Below are positions 21,927 through 32,190 of a DNA stretch of 64,000 bases, in pieces; the stretch's first letter is position 1, and every line of letters begins with the position of its first letter. Source of the stretch: Actinomortierella ambigua (taxonomy: Eukaryota > Mortierellomycota > Mortierellomycetes > Mortierellales > Mortierellaceae); assembly GCA_016098155.1 (NCBI GenBank), contig JAAAJB010000026.1:43837-107836 (forward strand), read 5' to 3'. The notes beneath the pieces are model-generated. The model did no database searches, was not told the origin of the DNA, and saw only the letters and a program-made list of their open reading frames with translations. The position numbers and the translations under genes were made by a program.

Positions 21927-22120
21927 CTACTGAAAATGGGTTTATTTCAGGATACGGTGAGCTAGAAGAAAGAATGAAAGACATCGATGGCAAGGCTAAG
22001 GCTATTCGGATTGCTGGACTTACTGAATGAATGAAGGATCTTTGGATGTAGCGGGTTGTGCGAGGGTGCTGTGGTGGGTTTCGATGTAGAACATTTTTTG
22101 TAAGTCTCGGTGGTTTTATA
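21927..22120 (-). promoter_or_regulatory. TATA box and 5' UTR intron of secreted protein B
   Basis: TATAAAA at 22120-22114 on the minus strand, a GTAAGT donor at 22023 and an acceptor at 21927. Layout and spacing match copy A. Confidence 0.65.
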
Positions 22121-22142
22121 CGAAAGGAAGCCGCTGGAGGGT

Positions 22143-22180
22143 GGAGGCACTAGGAGGCACCAGGAGGCACCAGGAGGCAC
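22143..22180. repeat. Short tandem repeat, GGAGGCACCA units
   Basis: Four near-identical 10-bp units just upstream of the copy B TATA box. A single degenerate version is in unit A near 19785, so it expanded after duplication. Confidence 0.8.
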
Positions 22181-22844
22181 TGGAATTGTTGGTTTTGGCT
22201 ACGAAAAGGAGGTGGAATGAATCCTTTACAAGGAAGGGGCACTGGCGCTTAGTTATTGGATATGTATGCAACAAACACGCATAGTGGAGCCGCCTTTGGC
22301 ACATGAATGGAGAACACCGCGAAGGGGGTGGGGCAGACGGTCTCAAATGATTGAGAGTTCAAGGGGCACACCGTGAAAAGGCGGTGAGTGGGTGTCCCTA
22401 ATCAAGGCCCTTGCGTTCCAGAGCTAATGCGACGAAACGACTCACACATCCGGCATCATCAAGGAGGCAAGAATGACTTTACTGGAAAACGCTTCTTTGA
22501 GATTCGTGTCGTAGTGATGTCTGCTTGTGCAACGGCAATTACGGTTAGGAACAGTATCACAGCACCAGAGGGTGGAAGTCTGTCGAGGCTGCTTTGGATG
22601 CCGTTTCTAATGTTTGTAACACTTGGACCCTTTTGTGGGCGACAAGACTCACCAATCGATAGCATCTTCTGTCCATTTCAAAACACGCCCAAATTTAGAG
22701 TTTTCCATTTCTCCAAAATCGATAACTCGCCACTTTTGCGATACGCCGACCTGCAAATTAAGCTTTTTTCTTTTTGGCGTCGAGCAACTGCACACATGGG
22801 TATCGAAATGAGCAAGATGGATCCTTCATCTGTTCACATTCGTA

Positions 22845-24152
22845 ATGCTTGATCCCTCTCCGGCCACATCTGGCCCTGTAAACTCCCATACTCAGGCAGC
22901 GTCCGGGCTGTCTCAAAGTCGTGCTCCCCAGACGACTGGTGACTACGACTCGTCAACCCCTGTGCAGCAGAGCGCCACGCTTTCGGCGAGTGGCCCATAT
23001 CGCACACCAACGCTCTCCCCAGGCAGCCCACATGCTACCCTCCCCAATTCGACAGCTGGGTACCATGACGTTATGCCTCAGGCTGGTAATCCCCAGAGCT
23101 CCTCCGACCACCTTTTATTCACCCATTCTTCGACATCGCTGCCTGGTCCGCAGGCGCTTCTCAATGATCAGTCCTCCAACGCCTTTGTCCCCCCACCCAC
23201 CGTATCTCAGTCATCTCCCCAGGCATTAACCCCTCCTACAGTTCCGCAGCCCTATCCTCAACCTACTCTTACTCAGTCTCATCCGCCAACCTATCCCGAT
23301 CCTACCTATCAGTCATACCCACATACCTACCAGGCAACTTCCGGGTCCTATCAACCGTCATTCCCTGCTCAGTCTGAGCCTCCGGCGACAGAAACCTCGC
23401 ATCTACCGCTCGATTTTATCCCCTTGACCGCCTCGTTGGCGCATGTCGCATCCTCTCCTGCCGCCACGCCACCATCGCACAACACGACGTCTCATGTCCG
23501 ACCATCGCCCTCATCACCAGCACCCGTTCCAGCATGGGTCGATGAGCCTCTACACAAGCCCATCCGGCGTCCTCTGTGGAAGCGCCCGCTCTTTTGGTGC
23601 ATCGTAGTCGTGCTGTTGGCGATCGCAATCGCTGTGCCAGTCGTGTTGACCCAGTCCAAGAACGATGGCAGTGGCGGCGGCGGCAACAACGACAACAATA
23701 GAAACCGCACTATGGGCGATTCTGGTCCCAAGGATAAAGGTCAAGAAGGAGGTGGGGGAGACTCTACTGGTTCCACGTCGAAGGGTGGCGCGGGACAACC
23801 TTCTCCATCCGCTGGAAATCCTCCTCCGCCCGCGCCTTCCTCCGGGTCCGATCCTTCCCTGACCTCCCCTCCAACCTCGAAACCCACAACCCCCAGCAGC
23901 GGAGGCGAAGGTGGCGGCGGCGGTGGCGGCGGATCTTCACGACCGTTCCCGACGATCTCGGCGTGCCAAACCGAGTGTGGGAAGGTGAAGGGAGCCTGCC
24001 TGGACAAATGCCACGCCGAGGCAACGTACACCGACTGTATCAAGGGCTGTGGAGATAATCTTTCCTGCAGAAACCAGTGCTCCTCGGGTAGTGCCTGCAT
24101 AAATGAATGCAACCAAGGCTGGTTCACTTGCGTAGGTCCCTGCCCGAGATAA
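22845..24152 (+). CDS. Single-span membrane protein with C-terminal CX3C array
   Basis: A 435 aa intronless frame of unknown family. Residues 1-240 are Ser/Pro/Thr/Gln-rich with Tyr-Pro repeats and presumably disordered. A basic patch (KPIRRPLWKR) precedes one membrane span near residues 250-270 (FWCIVVVLLAIAIAVPVVL), which by the positive-inside rule places the N-terminus in the cytosol. A Gly/Ser/Pro linker follows. The last 65 residues hold six C-x3-C pairs: CQTEC, CLDKC, CIKGC, CRNQC, CINEC and CVGPC, separated by 5-8 residues. Twelve regularly spaced cysteines outside the membrane suggest a disulfide-stapled module. No signal peptide is present. It may be a wall sensor or anchored ligand-binder; function is unknown. 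Confidence 0.82.
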   Translation: MLDPSPATSGPVNSHTQAASGLSQSRAPQTTGDYDSSTPVQQSATLSASGPYRTPTLSPGSPHATLPNSTAGYHDVMPQAGNPQSSSDHLLFTHSSTSLPGPQALLNDQSSNAFVPPPTVSQSSPQALTPPTVPQPYPQPTLTQSHPPTYPDPTYQSYPHTYQATSGSYQPSFPAQSEPPATETSHLPLDFIPLTASLAHVASSPAATPPSHNTTSHVRPSPSSPAPVPAWVDEPLHKPIRRPLWKRPLFWCIVVVLLAIAIAVPVVLTQSKNDGSGGGGNNDNNRNRTMGDSGPKDKGQEGGGGDSTGSTSKGGAGQPSPSAGNPPPPAPSSGSDPSLTSPPTSKPTTPSSGGEGGGGGGGGSSRPFPTISACQTECGKVKGACLDKCHAEATYTDCIKGCGDNLSCRNQCSSGSACINECNQGWFTCVGPCPR

Positions 24153-25081
24153 GAAAGTGCACTAATAAAAAGCTGGTCCTGGCTAAAACTGGGCTGGTTG
24201 GCTAGGAAGCTTCAGGCTACCTCCATCCCTCCCTAAATCTCTTAATTAGTTGCAGTCACATATTCCAGCGCTGCTGGTGTGCCACCAGAGAAGATGGGCG
24301 AAGCGAGGAGGGGATATGACTACTGAAAATCAGACCTTGTGCATGGAAGAGTTGGGATGGGATGCTGCACTGCTCACCTTATCCACGGAGAATTTACTCC
24401 GCATTTTATTTCTACACCTCTCCGCGATGCTTGAAATAATTTTACACCGGCTCGTTTACGGAACAAATGGTGGTGGCAATTATTAGAGCAACATATGAAT
24501 TGGAGAAAATTTGTTGTGGTTTTACGAGGGACGTATTATTTAAGATCGGACGGAAGTGAGAGTGTCATAGTGAAGAATGAAGTCCACTTAGTAATGTCTA
24601 CTGCCACCCGGAGCACGCAGGCATGAAGGAGGCTACATATTAGACCGCGTCATCGATGCGAATAGTGCATCAAATGGGGTGAATGAAACTTCTCTCTCCC
24701 TTGGTTATCCATAGTATCTATAAGAAAGAAAAGAATAAAGAACAATGATAGGAGACGCCCGCTATATACCATGTTGATAAAAAAAATCGTCGAGCCATGT
24801 AAAGAATTCAAGAATCGTGCTCAACATAGATGACTAATCGGTAAACACAAAAGGAAGTGTAAACTTATCGTCCGTAGCATGGTGTCGCACATATCTGGGC
24901 GGTTAATGGTCAGATCGAAAATTGAGTATGCCATTCCACCCAGATGGATTTCTGCTGGGAAGTCAGTAAGTTGGGTAGCGAAGAGACCAGTGACTGGTCA
25001 ACTTTTATTTTCCGGTTCTCAGCTAGACTCCTTTTGGGAGGGGGAGGCAACGGTGCATAGCGAACGTGGATAGAGTCGGAC
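24153..25081. other. Intergenic, no gene recognised
   Basis: Convergent 3' flanks: AATAAA-like sequence shortly after the stop at 24152, and AT-rich sequence up to the stop at 25082. No exon-like frame, RNA gene or repeat was seen. Confidence 0.5.
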
Positions 25082-25391
25082 TTAGCAGCTGGTGGACCAC
25101 TCGCAGCAGATCGGCATGCCACCAGGGTAGCAGTAGCGCCTGCAACTATTTTTTTTTTAAAAAAAAATGTAGAACCGACACGCAGTAAAGAAAAAGGAGA
25201 GAAAGGTTAGAGTACTAATTTTATCTTGAAAGGATTAATAGAACCTGATTAAATATCCGCATAAAATCGTACGGGCATCCTGAGGCCAGCTTCTCGGCAG
25301 TAGCAGCAGCCTCGTGCTCGGTAGGCACAACGGCACTGTGGGCCACACCGATGGCGGCAAGGGCAGCAACGAGGACAAAGGTGAACTTCAT
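25082..25391 (-). CDS. Tiny cysteine-rich secreted peptide
   Basis: Two exons, 25391-25273 and 25139-25082, joined across a 133 nt GT-AG intron, give a 58 aa precursor. The signal peptide MKFTFVLVAALAAIGVAHSA is textbook. A short acidic stretch (TEHEAAATAEKL) may be a propeptide. The C-terminal 21 residues hold five cysteines: GCPRYCYPGG, then PICCEWSTSC. The intron sits at the border between the prepro part and the Cys-rich module. A TATA box (25463-25469, minus strand) is 72 nt upstream. It could be an antimicrobial, signalling or effector-type peptide, but nothing here fixes the role. The odd number of cysteines means one may be free or the peptide may dimerise. Confidence 0.75.
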
Positions 25392-25462
25392 GGTGATTTG
25401 TGAGGGAAGGTGGAAGAAAAGCAGGAGTGATGGTGTTAAATCTGGTGGGAGTATCACTGGTC

Positions 25463-25469
25463 TTTTATA
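25463..25469 (-). promoter_or_regulatory. TATA box of the cysteine-rich peptide gene
   Basis: TATAAAA on the minus strand, 72 nt before the start codon. A strong TATA at this distance is typical of inducible genes. Confidence 0.6.
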
Positions 25470-28400
25470 TTGTTGCACGGGGCGAAAGATGCGACTTCTT
25501 CGCAGACCATTTTTTTTTTGCGCATAGAAGTTGAGACGGCGTGGACTAGACTCTAATGCAAGTCCATTCAATACGCACACGCATTCTTCTGTCTGATCTT
25601 GTCTACATACTCATTCATAAGTATATCTCTCCCGTTCTCTGTGTGCGCGTTTCTGTCATACTCGATTCTTTTTGCTCACAACTTTCAGTCGTTTAGTGTC
25701 ATAGTTCGCCATTGCTAGGCCTATGTACTGTATCTTTCAGCGGGAAAGCACAATCGCAATTCAGAGATCGCAATCAAACACACTGCCACACGAAGGTTGG
25801 ACCTACAAAATTCTTCAAAGGAACGAAGAAATGCTGACAAGATAAGATTTTTGGGGGTTCTGCAGAGGAGAGGGTTACACAAACACTCAACGACCCCAAA
25901 TGTCGCGTAAGATATCTGCAAAGGATAACAAGCAGCACAGCAGTAGGTCGCTATCAATCAGTCACTTGCACCAATAGGAACATGCTCCATATGGAACGTG
26001 TGGAGTGTATGACAAGAATATGGTTTCGGGCGTTTGTATGATCCTCTCGTTGACAAACCTACCTTCGACTTGCATGTTGGTCGCATTCTTCCCTTTTGTG
26101 TAATCTAATGGTTATTTGTGTGTCGACGACACTATATTTGTCCCATTTGTCCTCATGAGCTGTTTACTAGCTCTCAACCACCTTTGAAATTCACATTCGA
26201 TACACCAAAAAAAAAAAAAAAAAAACTGTTCTTATCTTTGTTTCTTGGCCGCCTTTCATGGTTGGCTACTGGCATTCCTTCCTACCCTTTCCTCACCCTG
26301 GCTCTACAAAATGCGGGACAAGAAACTGAAAGGCAGTGGACCGTCGAAAGTGAATGAGTAGTTTCTGCAAGTTTAAAAAGACCTGATCTCTATGGAGTAT
26401 ATAAGTCCCCGAATGTAGGCGAGCGCATTACTTCGGACTCCATCATTTCTTTGTAACCCCAGCCTTACACAACGCCGTCTGTCAGACCTGGGGTGTGCAG
26501 ATCGCCTCGAGCTATGTGAAGAAGCTCAGTGGTCACAATCGATGAGACCGTGACACAGACACAAAACACATCTCCAGCGCCAACCTTCGGCTATGCAAAT
26601 GCTCTTCTATCATACTACGTACTGTGGAAACAATCATCCGACACAGTGTTAAAGTTACCTTCATTCTTCCGAAGGACAAGTCAAGTGCAGCGATTCCGAG
26701 AGACAAAAATATAGTTTTCGATTGCATTGAACATTCGGTCCTCCTCCTTGAGGTTACACCATTTTCCCATGCAGCATCGCCACACATAGAGTGGATGTTT
26801 TCTGCCAGTTTCCTCAGTTTAGTGGACTTTAAGAGGCTTCAGCTCAAACAATGGCCAACACGCTAATCCCCCATCCATTACGGCGTATCTGGAGAATCTG
26901 TGGGTAATGTTTATGGAGCGTGTCTATGTGTGTGGTGAACCACCAGGATGGCCAAGTCTGATACTGTTCAATGCGGTGGTGCGCGTTTTGGCCAGAGTGC
27001 ATCCAATAGAGGAGACGCATAGAGAAAGGCGAGGGGTAATCTTTTCAGTGGAGCACGGAAGAAAGCAAAGTGAGATTTCATCCTGCTCATCCACCCACGC
27101 TTCTAGCAGGCGTGTGGATGAGAGCTATAGGATTGACATGACACTCTCTTTCCTCCCTTCACAGATCCCAGGTCCAGGTTGGATTTTGTGTTCATTGCTA
27201 CTATCATGCTGGCGTGGTGTAGAGAGACATGGTGAGGTGAGAGAGGGAGAGAAGGTGTGGGTGAGAGGGTGTAGGTGAGAGGGTGAGGGAGAAGGAAAAT
27301 GAGAGCGTGTGTATGGAACTCATATGGTCCAAGATAGCGGATCTGTGCTCTTACTATGTACTTGTAGTCGGCAGTTGTGCTTTAGTCACTGGAGGGGACG
27401 GGGAAGAAAGGACATACGCTGAGAAGCAAATAGCGTTTAGACTATTGGATATGTCCCCTTTCTCCGTCTGTTTTTTTTCACCTGCTTTTCTTCCACTACT
27501 TTCTTGTGGTATCCCTGGAAGAACGGAGATACTATTGTACAAATGCAAGTACAGTACAGAGATAATCGTAGTTGGCAGAGAACGGATCAACTTGGTACCC
27601 AAAAGGCTGCATGACTGGCTTTCAAAACCAAAGTTCACTCCACTGCAACTACCATATGTTATCGCGGGGGACATGGTAGAAACGAGGGGAGGACGAGGGG
27701 ACCATTGAGGGTGTGAGCCAAAAAAAAAGACGGTAGCACAGCATCTCCATTGACTTTGTTTGTTTGTTTGTCGCCTTTGCGCCCATGTCTCTTCGTTTGT
27801 TGAGAACAAGAGAGCGAAGGAATGGTTATGCGCGTGTGTGCTCTACTTGCATCAACCATCATTTTTTTTCGCCCTCGTACAGTTTCTTGCTCCATTCAAC
27901 GACGATGGTTCTTAGAAATAGAATGAGCGCTAGACCGAGGATTCATTTTTTTTAGGGTGGAAATGATTTTTATTGGTGTAGACCGAGGATTCATGGGCTG
28001 TACGATTTACAAGGAGAGGCCAGTTGGCCACCCCTTTATCTTCTACTCTTTTGTTGTCGAAAAGATAGTTGAGAGAACTGCTTCGTCATGGCTTGATGTG
28101 AATGATGTGGGTCTCAGCCAAGGCATGCTTGTTGCCGTTTTGCTTTTAGGGATGGACTCCTTTGTTGCCAGTGTAGGTGTGAGCGCCCTTGTTTTTCTCT
28201 GTATCCAGTGTTTATGTATGTGTAAGCCATATCGGATGAATTTGTTTGTGTATTGGTAATAGCTTTCGCGACGTACAGGAAGTATGCAGGTTCCACTGAT
28301 GTCCCAGCACACCCGACATTCAGGATATCGACATCCTGCTCCACTGGAAATTCATCTGATTGGCTGATGTCGGATCCTGGAAGGGCGCGGGTCCCGAAGA

Positions 28401-31339
28401 AGCAGAGATTGCATGCGTACAGTGCCAAACTCTCGCACAAACGAACAAAAATAAATTCTTAGTGGTGTTCCTTCGTCCTCAGGTTCGTTGGTAGCAGAGA
28501 GGCGAGGTTCTTGGTATGGTTGTACCTTCCATGTGCATTAATGCTGTGTAATCATGACTCTTTTTTTTTTTCTACAACAAGGTAAACAAGAGTGAGAATG
28601 TCACCTAAGAAAGCTCCATGCCTTTTGGTTGCTTGCTGCTCGTAGTGTTGTGTCTTTGGCTTCGTGTAGCCATGCGCAAAAAAGTATGACCTAAAAAAAT
28701 CCCCCACCAGTTTTCTGGCGCTTTTTGCCTACTTTTCACACACACATACACACATATGCACACATACACACACCTCTCTCGCTCTCTCTCTCTCTCTGCC
28801 CACACCTATCAAAATGTTCAAACCATTTATAAGCGCTCTATGCATCCAGCTATTTAGCCCAAGGGCCTCTTCTGGTACGCACACAGGGCTCTCCAGTGCC
28901 TTTTCTTAGTCACTATCGTGTTCACATCTAGTCCCGGCGCCAATGCGTTGTATCACGACTGCTATGGTTGAGCTCTATGCTGTTTCATTCACTTTTGGCA
29001 TATTCTGCCTCAAATACAGGAATAGGAAAAAATGTCGAAAGGACCTTTTTTTTTTACTTTACTCGCGACACGAAAAGGCGCGTGATTTCCTCGCGCCTCT
29101 TTTACTCCCCCTTGATATCTTTTTTATGCTCCATGTACCCCGAACTAAAGGAGGGTAAGGTTTAGGCACGAAGTACAGTACACTGGCACTGAACTCACGC
29201 CGTGCGAACAATGCCCGACGGTTCCGTTCTGTGGCAGACTAGCGAGAAGGATCAGAGCCTTATTCTCGACTACCTTCTTTCCGTCCCTTTTTCAACAATG
29301 GCTCCTCATAGCGACATTAAAGAAAGGCCTTGGTTTGAATGGAAGGGTGGCCTGATCAAACAAGAAGCACAACACAACACAGACTTTGCAGCACATACCT
29401 TGTGGACCACAGCTCAGTTTGTTCCCTCTGCAGGCTCTCCACTTCCTTCTTTCCTGACGATTCAAGTGATGGCTTCCCGTGGACTGCCTGCCACCCATTG
29501 GCTCGCAATGGTCATAACGGAACTGTACACACACAACACACAACACACACACATACACACACACACACATTATGCTGTACTTCTTTTTTAAAAACGTATT
29601 CCCGACTTGCCCTGTGTGTCTCTCCACCCTCTTTGCTCTCCATCTCCCTCTCTCTCTTCTCATTCTCTCAGACTCCCTCTTTCACTCTTCCCCTCCCTCT
29701 CTCTCCTCTTACAGGTCGACTGTGTCTTTTTGTGGAAACAAACAAAGCAGGATGTCTCGTTTCATCGCGGCGATGGTGTTGGCTAGAATGAATCCAAAAG
29801 ACCGAAGGCACATCGTGGTGCTCGGCACTTGCCCTCCGTCCTCCATTCGCTCGGTACCCTTCCCTCCTTTTTTTGTTTCTATCTTTTTGTAGGGTTTGTC
29901 GGGGCACCGTGAAAGTAATGCAAACATACTCTAAAAGTCCTATGCCCTGGCTACAAACAACCTCTTTGAGCACAACTCTAAACCTTTTTTGGGTGCCCTT
30001 TTGTTAAAGAGCGAACGAGAAAGAGGGAGCTGAATTCAATGCGGATTATTCCCGATCGATGTAGAATGCTGCATTTTGTTTATCCTCGCACTGCAGCAGG
30101 CATGGGCTTGTTGGGTTGGCATGTATCCTTTTTATTTTATTTTTTTTTGACGTGGAGCTGTTTTTTTTTGGGTGCTGTTCTCTTGCTTCTCTATCTCTAT
30201 CTTTCTCACCTCTTTCGCTTCAAAACTCTACTCTGGCACACAACAGGTTGTTGGTTCACAATGATCGCCTCCTGCTCTCCACTTTTTTTTTTTTTTTTTT
30301 GTCCTACGACTACTCTCTATCCGCTGTGCCGACTTTAGATATGGTTACTCGGCTACTCCACTTTGGAACAAGCGAGTGGGATTCACTTGGCTAGCTGTGT
30401 TCCCTCGCCACATCCTTCGTCTCTCTCCTCCCCCCCCCTTTTTTTTTCCTAGGGCTGGTCGCGACGGAGCATGCAAATGATCCGAGGTGGTGGACACTTT
30501 GTTATGCAGACACCCCACCGTGCAGCACCCTTTACAAGAAAGGGGTGTGGTGTGGGGAGGGGAGGGGTGGGGTGGTAGACAAGAGCAGGGGAAGGGGAGA
30601 TGCGGACAGGGCAATCAATCAAGCAAGCAGGCCAAAGAAGGCAGGCTGAGAATACAGGCAGGCAGGCGATTCGAGGCAGACGAGGCAGGGGAGGAGAAGT
30701 GAGGGGTGGGCGAGGAGTAAGGGGTGGAAGGGAACAGAAGCTTCCTGGTGTGCGAGCGAAGCTTTCATTTGCGAGCAAGACAGGCTACCAAGAAAAGAGC
30801 GATGTGGTGTAGGAAGGTTAGACCAAGTCTGACATCGCGTATTTTCTCTTTGACTCTACACTCTTCCCTGCCCTTGTTTCCTCTATGAGAGAGAGAGAGA
30901 GGGGAGTGAGAGAGGATATGAGAGAGTGTGTGTAAGAGTGAGAGTGACGGAGAGTAATGTGAGGAAAGAGAAGCAAAAGGCTAGAGAGCCAATCCATCGA
31001 TTTTCACGCTTGTCTCTTGTCAGGCTGACTGACTGGCCCTAGCACACTCACACAAACATCATATAACACAACAACAACACACGCACACATATACATATAG
31101 ACATTGACCTTGACATACACACACCCTCGACCGCTCGTCCCAGTGCGCAAACATTGAGAGCACTTTCTCTCCTTCGTCCCCCTTTCTTCCCCATGCTGCC
31201 CTCTTTTTGTCTCTCCCTTTCTCTCGCCTATTTACCTTTGCTTTATGTAACCCAGTCAGTCCTTTTCTTTCCCTTTTGCTGTTTTAGCTTTTCAGTCGGT
31301 CGAGTACTTTAAGCGCATTGGGTATCTTTGCGCGCCCAA

Positions 31340-31620
31340 AGAGTTGATTCTTCTTCCCCCTCCCCTCTTTTTCTGTTATTTGTGACCCTCTTCTTCCTCT
31401 TCTTCCTCTTCTTCCACCTCTTCTTCTTCTTCTTCCTCCTCCTTCTTCTTCCTCTTTCTTTCTACTTTCCTCCTCCTCCTCTCGACCTCTCTGTCTCTCT
31501 CTCTCTCCGTCCTCCCCTTCTCCCTCTCTTTTCTCTTCTCTCTTCTCTCTCTCTCTCTCTCTTTCTCCTTCCTCGCATCCTACCAATCCTTTCCTGCTCC
31601 ATCGCCTTTCTCTCTTGATC
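31340..31620. repeat. Long polypyrimidine (CT-rich) tract
   Basis: About 280 bases almost free of purines on the + strand, made of CTT, CCT and CTCT units, ending about 570 nt before the start codon at 32191. CT-rich leaders are common upstream of strongly expressed fungal genes. This one is unusually long. Confidence 0.85.
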
Positions 31621-31972
31621 TGGGGCTTCATTGTTTCTATTCCTTTGTCCCTGTGGTTGCAACACCCTCTTTTTTTTTCTTTGTTGTTGCTACTACTTAC
31701 ACACTTCTACATTGTCAACAACAATCCGCTAATATCAAACTACACAATAATATACCCTCTCCACCTCAACAGCAACATTTTTCTTTTTTTTTTTTTACAC
31801 TCGACCATCCCGCCAACATTAAGCTCGGATAATCACGTCCCCTTCTCCGTTCTTCTTGTTCCCTCCATTCGCCAAACCCATCCAGCGCTATCCGACCTCA
31901 TACAGTCCAGGGATAACCCCCGAGTTGATTTGGGTCACTTTCTCTTTACCACACACAACACCTCTGCCTACT

Positions 31973-31977
<5 letters not shown>

Positions 31978-32007
<30 letters not shown>
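31978..32007. repeat. (CA)n microsatellite
   Basis: About 15 consecutive CA units in the probable leader of the gene starting at 32191. Confidence 0.9.
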
Positions 32008-32010
<3 letters not shown>

Positions 32011-32190
32011 TACAAAACACTATCCACACAAGATCACTCCTACTCTTCCAAGACCCCACTTCCTTTTCGCGCACCCTATTTCAGTTTGGAACGCTCGTCA
32101 CCGATCGGCGACTTTTGTCTCCCTCGCCCTTTCCTCCCCCTCCAAAAAAGCTTGTTTGAGTGGCGAGGTGAAAATCCACAGTCCAAAGGA

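Larger units (their letters stand above)
21060..22590. repeat. Segmental tandem duplication, unit B
   Basis: Counterpart of unit A. It shares the 3' flank, the coding exon for a small secreted protein, the 5' UTR intron, a TATA box and upstream sequence. The offset between coding starts is 2,350 bp. Boundaries are approximate. Confidence 0.75.
25392..32190. other. Gene-poor region, about 6.8 kb
   Basis: No open frame here joins into a convincing gene and none resembles a known family. Contents seen: a TATATAAG at 26396 without an evident gene; a GA-rich minisatellite at 27230-27300; a short direct repeat (TAGACCGAGGATTCAT) near 27930 and 27980; CA and CT microsatellites at 28737-28800 and 29525-29570; G-rich and A-rich purine tracts near 30540-30730 and 30880-30960; and a dense CT tract from 31340. 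The end probably serves as promoter and leader for the gene starting at 32191. Confidence 0.5.

Noticed and set aside
24153..25081. Search for tRNA or other structured RNA genes in intergenic regions
   Set aside because: No B-box-like GGTTCGAATCC with a matching A-box or cloverleaf was found here or elsewhere in the window by eye.
29202..29663. Overlapping frames on both strands near a CA repeat
   Set aside because: They run through microsatellite sequence, lack splice support and resemble no protein.
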